The notes under the pieces: generated by a model
Seen by the model: only the letters and a program-made list of their open reading frames with translations
The model's database searches: none
Told to the model about the DNA's origin: nothing
Source of the DNA: Roseburia_D yibonii
GTDB taxonomy: Bacteria > Bacillota > Clostridia > Lachnospirales > Lachnospiraceae
Assembly (NCBI RefSeq): GCF_014297335.1
Contig: NZ_JACOQH010000001.1
Coordinates: 479,004 to 543,003 of the forward strand
Length of the DNA: 64,000 bases
Reading direction: 5' to 3'
Shown here: piece by piece, positions 8,828-16,582 of the stretch
Numbering within the stretch: the first letter of the stretch is position 1
Layout of the letters: each line of letters begins with the position of its first letter
Made by a program: the position numbers and the translations under genes

Positions 8828-11176
8828 TTACATCATCTTCGTATCTTCCATACGTTTTTCCATAAAGTGGTTCAGCCTGATAAACGGAATCCGGATCACA
8901 AGTCCGATCATAAGCCCCGCGACCGCAAACACGAGAAGTTCGGAGAGCGCCGTCTCAAAGGTGCTTCCGTACATGCCCGCAACCGTTTCACGCAGCGCGT
9001 TGATTGCATATGGGAACGGGAAAAATATATATACTTTCTGATAAAAGTCCGGCAGTATCTCGATCGGATACGTTCCGCTCGATCCGGCGATCTGGATAAC
9101 TACGATAACGACCGCAAAGGCTTTTCCCATGTCTCCAAACGCAATGGTGAGCGCGTAGATCAGCATGGAAAACGTAAAACTGGTGACCGATGCGGCAAAC
9201 CAGAACAGTCCCGGATAGAGGATCTGGCATTTTAACAGGAAAATATCACCGAGCACAACGACTGCTGCCTGCACCTGTCCCAGGACAAAGAACAGCAGAT
9301 ATCTTCCGAAAAAGAGCTCATGATGCTTCGGATGATCCAGTTTGTCCGGATCCGCTTTTACCTTGATCAGAGATACTAAAAGCAGTGCGCCTACCCAAAG
9401 CGCCAGTACCGTATAAAACGGTGCAACTGCGGAGCCATAATTTTTCACTTCATAGACCGGTTCCGTCTCAATGGATACCGGCTGTGCAAAGAACTCTCCG
9501 TAGGTCTCCGGATCTCCTTCGAGAATATCCATCAGCACATCCACTTTTTCGTCTTCGCCTGCGGCATCGAGTTTGTCTGTGATATCGGTAAGCTCGCTGC
9601 TGACCGAACGGATCACCGCCTGGATCTGCACCAGACTGTCATCCAGTCCTGACATTGTCGTCTCCACGCCGTCAAACACAAGTCCCATGTTGCCAAGCGT
9701 GCTGTTTAAGTTGTTTAACAGATTGGTGACATTCGTCAGTGCCTGCGACATGCTGTCCAGCACATTCGACATTTCCGGCACAAGGTTGTTGGAATATACG
9801 CCCTTCATATTCTCGATCGACTGTTTGCAGCCGGAAAGTGTGCTTGAGATTCCCGCCGCATCCGAATCGATCGTAGTTTTCACATCATTTGCGATTTTGG
9901 AAGCGTCACTGCCCTGTTCCGCCTTGATATCCGAGATCGCTCCCTGGATCGTATTTAACGCCGTTGTGATATCACCGGCTCCGTTTTGCAGTGACTGGAT
10001 CGCGTCCAGTGCCGCCTGGATCTGCTGCTTGGTCTCCTCACTGAGCTGGATATCGGATGGGATCTGAATATCCGGGATCTGGATGTCCGGAATCTGGATC
10101 CCGCTCTCTGTGCTCTGTTCTCCGCTCTCATCCAGTGCCATCTTCTGTTCGTCTGTCACATCTTGTAACTGCTGCTGTTTATTCTCCGCTTCCTGTCTGC
10201 TCAGTTCTTCGAGTGTCTGCTGCAGGGTACTAAGCTGCGCGATCAGCGCTTCCGTATCATTTTTTGTCTGCGCAATGCTCTCCGCCGTCACTTTTGCCTT
10301 GTCACCAAGTCCCGCATTGGAAAGATCCGTTGCCACAGCGTCCAGCGATGCCTGCACCTGATTGAGCGCTTCCTGCACATCCGTGTTAAAGCCCGCCAGC
10401 GTCGCCTGTGACGCGGTAAGGCTCGCATTGGTATCCGTCACATCCTGTGCCGTATCCGATATTTTGGTGCTGAGTCCCGGGATCTTGTCGCTTGCAGAAT
10501 TGACCGACGCAGTCAGTGCCTCATTTCCCTGGATAAAGGTATCGATCATGCCGTCATACGCCTGTAAGCTCGCATTGATCTCCTTTAATTTATCCTCAAA
10601 GCTCTCGATCCCATCGGAATTTTTGAGATCCGCCGACAGCTGGTTCGTCTCTGTAAAGATCGTACTTGCCACCACTTCAATAAATTTCTCATTGATGCTG
10701 GTCTGTAACGTCGTCGCCGCAGTATCCGTGATCTTCGGCGCGATCGCGTTTTTCTTCTCATTTTCATAATAGGTAATGGAGGAACCCTGGAATCCGTTCG
10801 TGACCGATTCATACATATTGCTGGTAAAATCCTCGCCGATCACGACTGCCGCATAGTATTTGCCGCTGTAAACACCATCAAGTGCCTGATCCTTATCGGT
10901 AAATACCCAGCCTATGGTATCGTTTTCTTTCAGCTCATCGACAACTTCGTCACCCATATTGACGACCGACCCGTCCGACAGCGTGTAATCCTTATCCTCC
11001 GTCGCGACTGCGATCTGCACGCTCGATGTATTTGCGTAGGGATCCCAGTTGGAATAAATATTAAACCATGCATACAAAGACGGTATGATGCAAAGTCCGA
11101 TGGCGATGACCAGCGCGAAAAAATTCTTCATCAGTCCCCGCACATCCGATAAAAAGATCTTGATTATATTTTTCAT
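8828..11176 (-). CDS. YhgE/Pip family membrane protein (first copy)
   Basis: 782 residues with one N-terminal helix, a long extracytoplasmic region rich in coiled coils, and a C-terminal permease-like bundle from about residue 575. Near residues 360-380 it has a short tandem repeat of the unit IQIPD ('IQIPDIQIPDIQIP'), absent from the paralog downstream, probably a flexible linker. It is the first gene of a three-gene operon behind the promoter at 11241. Export or phage adsorption is a family-level guess; the native role of YhgE/Pip proteins is not established. Confidence 0.85.
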   Translation of the reverse strand: MKNIIKIFLSDVRGLMKNFFALVIAIGLCIIPSLYAWFNIYSNWDPYANTSSVQIAVATEDKDYTLSDGSVVNMGDEVVDELKENDTIGWVFTDKDQALDGVYSGKYYAAVVIGEDFTSNMYESVTNGFQGSSITYYENEKKNAIAPKITDTAATTLQTSINEKFIEVVASTIFTETNQLSADLKNSDGIESFEDKLKEINASLQAYDGMIDTFIQGNEALTASVNSASDKIPGLSTKISDTAQDVTDTNASLTASQATLAGFNTDVQEALNQVQASLDAVATDLSNAGLGDKAKVTAESIAQTKNDTEALIAQLSTLQQTLEELSRQEAENKQQQLQDVTDEQKMALDESGEQSTESGIQIPDIQIPDIQIPSDIQLSEETKQQIQAALDAIQSLQNGAGDITTALNTIQGAISDIKAEQGSDASKIANDVKTTIDSDAAGISSTLSGCKQSIENMKGVYSNNLVPEMSNVLDSMSQALTNVTNLLNNLNSTLGNMGLVFDGVETTMSGLDDSLVQIQAVIRSVSSELTDITDKLDAAGEDEKVDVLMDILEGDPETYGEFFAQPVSIETEPVYEVKNYGSAVAPFYTVLALWVGALLLVSLIKVKADPDKLDHPKHHELFFGRYLLFFVLGQVQAAVVVLGDIFLLKCQILYPGLFWFAASVTSFTFSMLIYALTIAFGDMGKAFAVVIVVIQIAGSSGTYPIEILPDFYQKVYIFFPFPYAINALRETVAGMYGSTFETALSELLVFAVAGLMIGLVIRIPFIRLNHFMEKRMEDTKMM

Positions 11177-11240
11177 GAGTATTTCCTCTCCCTGTCCCGA
11201 AAAATGTATCTTTCCTGCCCAAAGGGCAATAATCAGACTT

Positions 11241-11269
11241 AGTATAGCATAGAAATTCTAAAACAGAAA
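11241..11269 (-). promoter_or_regulatory. extended -10 promoter of the YhgE operon
   Basis: TATACT at 11241-11246 preceded by TGC on the minus strand (extended -10), with only a weak -35 (TTTCTG at 11264-11269). Confidence 0.5.
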
Positions 11270-11280
11270 TGAAATTTTTA

Positions 11281-11306
11281 TTAAATATAGAGCCATCCGG
11301 GCGCTG
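11281..11306 (+). repeat. 26-bp inverted repeat, copy 1 (3' of glmS)
   Basis: Matches copy 2 at 13407-13432 (minus strand) in 24 of 26 bases. The shared core is AGAGCCATCCGG. The two copies face each other across glmS and its ribozyme. This copy also forms a small hairpin, CGGGC-GCT-GCCCG. Confidence 0.8.
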
Positions 11307-11348
11307 CCCGCCGCACGAAAAAACTGTTCTCCGATCGTTTGTTTCTTT

Positions 11349-13169
11349 CTATTCTACTGTCACAACTTTCGCAAGATTTCTTGGTTTATCCACATCATAT
11401 CCCTTATCCGATGAAACGTAATAAGCCAGAAGCTGTAATGCGGCTGCCGCCGGCAGACACATAAACTCATCCCGTACATCCGGCAGTTCAAAGGTAAGAT
11501 ATCCCTCTTCCTCCTCCGGCATCAGCTGTTCTTTCGCGAACAGCACCACATCCGCTCCGCGCGAACGCACTTCCCGGATATTTGAGACTTCCTTGGACAA
11601 AAGCTGTTTCTGTGTTGCCACCGCAACCACCGGTGTATGCTCCGTGATGAGCGCAAGCGGTCCGTGTTTTAATTCTCCCGAAGCATATGCTTCCGAATGG
11701 ATATAGGAAACTTCTTTTAATTTCAAAGATCCCTCCATCGCAATAAAATAATCGAGTCCTCTTCCGATCATAAAAATATCCTTCGCGCTGATGATGCGTC
11801 CGGCAATATGATGGATCTTCTCTTTTCCCGCAAGCACTTTTTCCATGGCATCCGGCACCCGCTTTAATTCCCGCACAAAATCTCTCGTCTCTGTCTCCGT
11901 GAAATCCCCTCTCACATACGCCATGCGCGCCACTAAAAGCGCAAACAGCGCAAGCTGGGATGTGTACGCCTTGGTACTTGCGACCGCGATCTCCGGCCCT
12001 GCATTGGTGTAAAGCACCGCGTCACTCTCTCTGGCAATGGAAGATCCCTTTACGTTAATGACCGCGAGCGATCCAGCCCCTTTTTGCTTCGCGTATTTCA
12101 GCGCTTCAAGGGTATCGATTGTCTCTCCCGACTGGGAAACCGCAATGACTAACGTCTTTTCATCCACGACCGGATCGGTATACATATACTCCGACGCCAT
12201 TTCCACGCTGACCGGAATATGTAAAAACTTTTTCATAAGAAACTGTCCGGCAAGTCCGGCGTGCATCGCGGAACCGCACGCAATGATGCATACGCTTTCA
12301 CACGACGTAAGCAGGGAATCCGGCACCTGTTCCCCGGAAAAGTCCGGCAGGTCTTCCGTCGTTTTTTCTTCCAGCATACGCGCGATCACCCGCGGCTGTT
12401 CCGCCATCTCTTTTTCCATATAAAACGGGAATCCGTCTTTCTCGCTCATATTCAGTTCAAAATCGATCTCCAGATACTCCGGTTCTTTCTTATTTCCGTC
12501 AAGATCCGTCAGTGTTATCCCGTCTTTTGTCATTGTAAGCACATGGTATTCCGGAACTACAAAATACTGCCCGGTATATTTTCCGATCGCGGTCACATCC
12601 GATGCCAGGATCGCTCCGTCTTCGGTTTTTGCCGCTACGATCGGGCTTACGTTTCGGATGGAATAGATCCGCTCCGGGAAATCCGCAAACATCAGCACAA
12701 ACGCAAACGTTCCCTTTAATTTTCCGACCGCTTTTTTTATGCAGTCATAAGGATCCCCCGCGTAAAAGTGATCAAACACACCAGCAGCGATCTCCGAATC
12801 CGTCTGCGATCTCAATTTTCCCAAAAGACCATACTCCGCCGCAAGCTCCTCGTAATTCTCAATGATCCCGTTATGTACGAGCGTCACTTTTCCCACGCGA
12901 TGCGGATGCGCGTTCGCGTCACACACGCCTCCGTGTGTTGCCCATCTGGTATGCCCGATGCCGCAGGTCTGTGTCAGCTTCCTGCCCTCACACAGTTTTC
13001 TGAGGTCAGCCACTCTTCCGGCACACTTATAGATTTCTGTCTTTGTTCCGTCCGGATCGGACAATGCGATCCCCGCGCTGTCATACCCACGGTATTCTAA
13101 CAGTTCAAGTCCGTTCAATAAAACATCCTTTACGCTTTTTTTCCCTGTATAGCCGATAATTCCACACAT
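11349..13169 (-). CDS. glmS: glutamine--fructose-6-phosphate aminotransferase (isomerizing)
   Basis: First committed step of amino-sugar and peptidoglycan precursor synthesis: makes glucosamine-6-phosphate from fructose-6-phosphate and glutamine. The N-terminal glutaminase nucleophile is Cys2 ('MCGIIGYTG'), followed by 'GIGHTRWATHGG' and 'HNGIIENY'. Two SIS sugar-isomerase domains follow from about residue 285, including 'VSQSGETIDTLEAL' and the C-terminal 'KPRNLAKVVTVE'. The 606-residue length is standard. It is preceded by a glmS ribozyme, so expression should fall when glucosamine-6-phosphate is abundant. Confidence 0.97.
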   Translation of the reverse strand: MCGIIGYTGKKSVKDVLLNGLELLEYRGYDSAGIALSDPDGTKTEIYKCAGRVADLRKLCEGRKLTQTCGIGHTRWATHGGVCDANAHPHRVGKVTLVHNGIIENYEELAAEYGLLGKLRSQTDSEIAAGVFDHFYAGDPYDCIKKAVGKLKGTFAFVLMFADFPERIYSIRNVSPIVAAKTEDGAILASDVTAIGKYTGQYFVVPEYHVLTMTKDGITLTDLDGNKKEPEYLEIDFELNMSEKDGFPFYMEKEMAEQPRVIARMLEEKTTEDLPDFSGEQVPDSLLTSCESVCIIACGSAMHAGLAGQFLMKKFLHIPVSVEMASEYMYTDPVVDEKTLVIAVSQSGETIDTLEALKYAKQKGAGSLAVINVKGSSIARESDAVLYTNAGPEIAVASTKAYTSQLALFALLVARMAYVRGDFTETETRDFVRELKRVPDAMEKVLAGKEKIHHIAGRIISAKDIFMIGRGLDYFIAMEGSLKLKEVSYIHSEAYASGELKHGPLALITEHTPVVAVATQKQLLSKEVSNIREVRSRGADVVLFAKEQLMPEEEEGYLTFELPDVRDEFMCLPAAAALQLLAYYVSSDKGYDVDKPRNLAKVVTVE

Positions 13170-13219
13170 AAATTTTCCTCATCTTTCTTTTCTATATCAT
13201 AAAACGATTCATTCTCAGT

Positions 13220-13371
13220 TTATTTTTCTCATTCTTCCGTTATACCGTATTTGTTTTGCAGTTACCCGCATATTTGCCGGTATATCTCGCAGCGGAATCT
13301 ACGAAAGGGCGTCCGCCGAATTTTCGATAACCCTTTTCCTCGTTAACCTGAATGTTCAGGTGCATGGCGCT
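13220..13371 (-). ncRNA. glmS glucosamine-6-phosphate-activated ribozyme
   Basis: The minus strand contains the conserved core: AGCGCC at the cleavage site, then AACGAGG, GGTTATCG and TTCGGCGGACGCC in the order known from the Bacillus glmS ribozyme. Self-cleavage is expected between 13371 (A) and 13370 (G). The 3' boundary is approximate. It sits directly upstream of glmS, where cleavage marks the mRNA for decay. Confidence 0.93.
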
Positions 13372-13406
13372 GGATGGGAAAACATGTTTTTGTCATACAG
13401 CAAAAA

Positions 13407-13432
13407 CAGCGTCCGGATGGCTCTGTATTTAA
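13407..13432 (-). repeat. 26-bp inverted repeat, copy 2 (5' leader of glmS)
   Basis: Lies upstream of the ribozyme cleavage site, within the leader that the ribozyme would release. It is complementary to the 3' flank of the same transcript at 11281-11306 (24 of 26 positions). Confidence 0.8.
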
Positions 13433-13461
13433 TTGTCAAGGTTGTTTTCTCTTGCTATTAC

Positions 13462-13491
13462 ATTATATATAAGATAAAACAATAAGTGCAA
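13462..13491 (-). promoter_or_regulatory. promoter of the glmS transcript
   Basis: TATAAT at 13462-13467 and TTGCAC at 13486-13491 with an 18-base spacer, giving a leader of about 85 bases before the ribozyme cleavage site. The -35 box lies 5 bases from the stop of the upstream gene. Confidence 0.65.
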
Positions 13492-13496
13492 GCAGA

Positions 13497-14099
13497 TTAG
13501 CTTGCACTTATCGTCTCTTTCAAAATTCCGGTAATTTCTACCATGGATTCTTCAAATTCTTTTTCGTTGTTGTTCTTAAAGATCAAAAGACCATCCTTGC
13601 TGTCCGCATTGTCCAGTTCTTTCGGAATATTAAAATTACAGGATGCGATATACTCATCCCAGTGCTCTAATTTCCATGTATCACGGTCAGAATTGCGTTC
13701 GATCATACGCTCATGTACGATCTTTGGATCTGTCTGTACCCAGATCACAGAAAGTGTTGCGCCTTTTTTCGCAAGCTGTTCTTTTAAGTTGTCCATATAA
13801 GCGACATCACGCACTTCTCTGGTGAACGGTGCGTTGATCAGTACGATATCATCATACTCAAGCGCCTCTAATGCCAGATCTACCACACATTCGTACTCGT
13901 AATTGCGGATGTGCTCTTCAAAGAAATCACTGCTGCGGTTGTACGGTTCGCCGGCAACTTTAAAGATCTGTTTGGAAAGGACGATCAGTGTATCCTTGTC
14001 CAGATAAACGCAATGGTTCAGGCGTTTTGCCAATGCCTTTGAAATATACGTCTTGCCGCAGGCTGGCGGTGATGTTACGATGATTAATTTCTTAGTCAT
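13497..14099 (-). CDS. P-loop ATPase/kinase-like protein
   Basis: 200 residues starting with a Walker A motif ('SPPACGKTYISKAL', residues 9-22), followed by a predicted nucleoside/small-molecule kinase fold with a DKDTL segment (about 36-40) and a lid-like Arg-rich stretch ('HERMIERNSDRDTWKLEHW'). Similar small AAA_33-type proteins are annotated as AAA family ATPases, related to gluconate or shikimate kinases and zeta toxins. The substrate cannot be named. GGGAGG precedes the ATG. It stands alone between glmS and a flavin reductase. Confidence 0.7.
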   Translation of the reverse strand: MTKKLIIVTSPPACGKTYISKALAKRLNHCVYLDKDTLIVLSKQIFKVAGEPYNRSSDFFEEHIRNYEYECVVDLALEALEYDDIVLINAPFTREVRDVAYMDNLKEQLAKKGATLSVIWVQTDPKIVHERMIERNSDRDTWKLEHWDEYIASCNFNIPKELDNADSKDGLLIFKNNNEKEFEESMVEITGILKETISAS

Positions 14100-14405
14100 T
14101 CTAAATTTCCTCCCTGAAATTGGATAAATATATATTTTGATATTTTTTTAACATTCTTGAATATACATTATAAATATATTTTTCTCATTTTTCAATCATT
14201 TTCACTCCATGCTTTTTCACATAAAAGTATGTGTGATCCAGCATTTTTTTATTTATATCTATCCATCCATTTTTGGATCGCGCATTTTCTTCCGTCATTT
14301 TAACTATTTTCTACGTTGTCCGTCTCGTATTACCCGGTTAATCTGCTCGAAAAAGCACGAAATTTTATCAAAAAATTTTCATCAGGGAGGACGATCCGGT
14401 CATCT
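14100..14405. other. intergenic stretch of about 300 bases
   Basis: AT-rich leader of the kinase-like gene and 3' flank of the flavin reductase gene. It contains a weak hairpin around 14218-14234 but no convincing gene or terminator. Confidence 0.5.
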
Positions 14406-14903
14406 TTACGCGGTCAGAACCTTTTCGATCTCAACCACATACATCGTATGAAAATCATTTCCCGGATACCAGCGCTCGATATTGCTCTTATCGATAAAAC
14501 AGTCCGCTTCTAACGGCTGCGCGTACAGTTTCTTACAGATAAACGCGAGTCTCGCGTCCGCAAAATACGGAACCCCGTTTTCCTCTGCGATACCCAGTCC
14601 GGATTTTGCGATCTTATCCTCGTCTCTGCCGGATACCGTACCAAAGTAATTTAACTCTTTCCGGTAAGCCTCCGGCAGCACGCTGATCGACATTTCCGCC
14701 GCCGCATCCACAAATTCCTTGGTATAACGCTGCGGGCGGATGAATAAAAATGCAACCTGTTTGCCCCACATTACGCCAACGCCGCCCCAGGACGCCGTCA
14801 TGGTGTTCACCTTTCCATCCTTTTTCGCTGTCAGAAGCAGCCAGTCTTTTCCTATCATCTGAAATGCGTTTTCGTTCAGTGCTTCACATGTAATTTCCGT
14901 CAT
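14406..14903 (-). CDS. flavin reductase family protein (flavoredoxin-like)
   Basis: 165-residue protein of the FMN-binding split-barrel type. The N-terminal pattern 'WLLLTAKKDGKVNTMTASWGGVGVMWGK' and 'IRPQRYTKEFVDAA' match flavoredoxins and flavin reductases found in anaerobes. It probably binds FMN and shuttles electrons in the cytoplasm; the partner is unknown. It is monocistronic, with the GntR-family gene 90 bases away on the same strand. Confidence 0.8.
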   Translation of the reverse strand: MTEITCEALNENAFQMIGKDWLLLTAKKDGKVNTMTASWGGVGVMWGKQVAFLFIRPQRYTKEFVDAAAEMSISVLPEAYRKELNYFGTVSGRDEDKIAKSGLGIAEENGVPYFADARLAFICKKLYAQPLEADCFIDKSNIERWYPGNDFHTMYVVEIEKVLTA

Positions 14904-14993
14904 AATGATCTATGAACTCCTTTCTTACTTCTTATTATAATGCCATCATAACACAAAGCTATCTTATGCGGCAAGACCTGTACGTTTGCTCTC

Positions 14994-15701
14994 TTATTCA
15001 TAGTAGATCTGTTCTTTTCCGCCGATCGCCATCTCCAGGTACTGATCGATCCACAAAAACGCGCCGTCCGCGTCCCGGTCACAGATGTAATTATAGAGGA
15101 TCTCCGTATTTCTGCTTAAGCGCTCAATCCCGTACAGCTTACAGTACCGCTCCCAGAGCGTGATGACCACCGGTTTGAATGAGGAATAAAAGATCGGCAG
15201 GATGCTGTTTTTTGAAATAAACGCAAGCTCATGCTGGAACGCGAACGCCGCCTCCGCCGCAGCCTGCGGCGTTTCTGTCATCGCAAGTTCCACCAGCTTT
15301 CTGCCAAGCACTTTCAGTTCTTCTTCCGTTGCGCATAAGATTGCCTGCTCCGCAGCCATATGTTCCAGCGCGCGCCGGATCTCCAGAATAGAACGGATTT
15401 CCTGTCTGCCGAGCCGCCCGCCGTGATACTCCATGAGTGCGATCAGCGTGCTGATGTTCCCGTTTCTTCTATAATCAGAGACGAACGTCCGCCTGCGCGG
15501 CTGGATTTCCAAAAAGCCCTCCTCTGCCAGTTCCGCGAGTCCGCTGTTTACCACCGCGCGGCTCACCTGCATCTGTGCCGCCAGCTCGCGCTCCGAGGGA
15601 AGCGCGGTTCCGATCGGGATCTCCCCCGATAATATTTTATCCTGCAGCTGACTCACAAACAGGCTCTTTAACGTCGGCGCAGATAATCTTTCAAACTTCA
15701 T
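14994..15701 (-). CDS. GntR family regulator, FadR subfamily
   Basis: 235 residues. The N-terminal winged helix-turn-helix (about 10-75, 'LPSERELAAQMQVSRAVVNSGLAELAEEGFLEI') is followed by an all-helical FCD-type ligand domain. FCD members bind organic acids such as lactate, pyruvate or acyl-CoA. The gene is divergent from the hypB operon, and the shared 210-base gap carries TGGT-N3-ACCA dyads of the kind bound by this subfamily, so it probably regulates itself and that operon. The ligand is unknown. Confidence 0.85.
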   Translation of the reverse strand: MKFERLSAPTLKSLFVSQLQDKILSGEIPIGTALPSERELAAQMQVSRAVVNSGLAELAEEGFLEIQPRRRTFVSDYRRNGNISTLIALMEYHGGRLGRQEIRSILEIRRALEHMAAEQAILCATEEELKVLGRKLVELAMTETPQAAAEAAFAFQHELAFISKNSILPIFYSSFKPVVITLWERYCKLYGIERLSRNTEILYNYICDRDADGAFLWIDQYLEMAIGGKEQIYYE

Positions 15702-15717
15702 AGTGCCCTCCTTGCTA

Positions 15718-15737
15718 CTGGTTATACCAGATACCAG
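15718..15737. promoter_or_regulatory. GntR-type operator dyad (regulator side)
   Basis: Perfect palindrome CTGGT-TAT-ACCAG at 15718-15730, followed by an extra ACCAG half-site at 15733-15737. The TGGT-N3-ACCA core is typical of FadR/PdhR-type regulators. It lies in the leader of the GntR gene. Confidence 0.65.
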
Positions 15738-15836
15738 TGACTTTAGTTTATCATACTTTTCCTTAAAAACAAAGTCTGTTTTTCTTCCGAAAACTGTGAA
15801 AATTCAACATTTATACCAGAATGCCCCTGCGGCAAA

Positions 15837-15865
15837 TTGACGGTATGCCAAATGCATGATAAAAT
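15837..15865 (+). promoter_or_regulatory. promoter of the hypB operon
   Basis: TTGACG at 15837-15842 and TAAAAT at 15860-15865 with a 17-base spacer, about 50 bases before the hypB start. Confidence 0.75.
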
Positions 15866-15877
15866 AATAACAAAGTA

Positions 15878-15891
15878 TTGGTATGTTCCAA
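15878..15891. promoter_or_regulatory. second dyad just downstream of the hypB promoter
   Basis: TTGG-N6-CCAA inverted repeat placed at about +6 to +19 of the hypB transcript, a position where a repressor would block transcription. Another ACCAG half-site occurs near 15815. Binding by the divergent GntR protein is inferred. Confidence 0.4.
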
Positions 15892-15913
15892 CTACAGATA
15901 AGGAGTTTATCGT

Positions 15914-16582
15914 ATGAATCATGTAAAAGTACTCGAAATCAAGCAGAGTGTTTTTGCGAACAACGACAAGCAGGCGGACGAACTGCGTGATCTGTTGAAG
16001 CAAAAGCACGTTTTTTTACTTAATCTGATGTCTTCTCCGGGTTCCGGAAAGACAACCACCCTGCGTCAGACCATCGCCCTGTTAAAGGACGAATTTAAGA
16101 TCGGCGTCATGGAAGCGGATATCGACTCTGACGTTGACGCGGCGGCGATCGCAGCGACCGGCGCAAAAGCGATCCAGCTTCACACCGGCGGCATGTGCCA
16201 CCTCGATGCCGCCATGACAAGACAGGGACTGGAGGGACTCGGTACGGACGATGTCGATCTCGCCATCTTAGAAAATGTCGGAAATCTGGTCTGTCCGGCT
16301 GAGTTTGACACCGGCGCTGTAAAAAATGCCATGATCCTCTCCGTTCCGGAGGGACACGACAAGCCATTAAAATATCCGTTAATGTTTTCTGTCTGCGATG
16401 TTGTCCTGATCAACAAGATCGATGTCATGCCATATTTTGACTTTGATCTGGAAAAATGCAAGGAATATATCCACATGCGCAATCCGAAAGCCAAGGTCAT
16501 TCCGATCTGCGCAAAGACCGGCGAGGGCATGGATGCATGGAAAGAATGGCTGACCAAAGAAGTAAAGGAGTGGAGAGCATAA
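15914..16582 (+). CDS. hypB: HypB nickel-insertion GTPase
   Basis: GTPase that helps deliver Ni to nickel enzymes. The G1 P-loop 'SSPGSGKTT' lies at residues 40-48 and 'ENVGNLVCPAEFD' in the Cys/metal-switch region; 'INKIDV' is the base-recognition motif. It lacks the His-rich N-terminal nickel store of some HypB proteins; 222 residues is the short form. AAGGAG precedes the ATG. Its TAA overlaps the next ATG by one base. No hydrogenase, urease or CO dehydrogenase genes and no hypCDEF are in the window, so the client enzyme is unknown. Confidence 0.93.
   Translation: MNHVKVLEIKQSVFANNDKQADELRDLLKQKHVFLLNLMSSPGSGKTTTLRQTIALLKDEFKIGVMEADIDSDVDAAAIAATGAKAIQLHTGGMCHLDAAMTRQGLEGLGTDDVDLAILENVGNLVCPAEFDTGAVKNAMILSVPEGHDKPLKYPLMFSVCDVVLINKIDVMPYFDFDLEKCKEYIHMRNPKAKVIPICAKTGEGMDAWKEWLTKEVKEWRA

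Noticed and set aside
16456..16581. Longer N-terminus for the hypB-linked flavoprotein
   Set aside because: This part overlaps hypB in another frame; the ATG at 16582 overlaps the hypB stop as expected for coupled genes.
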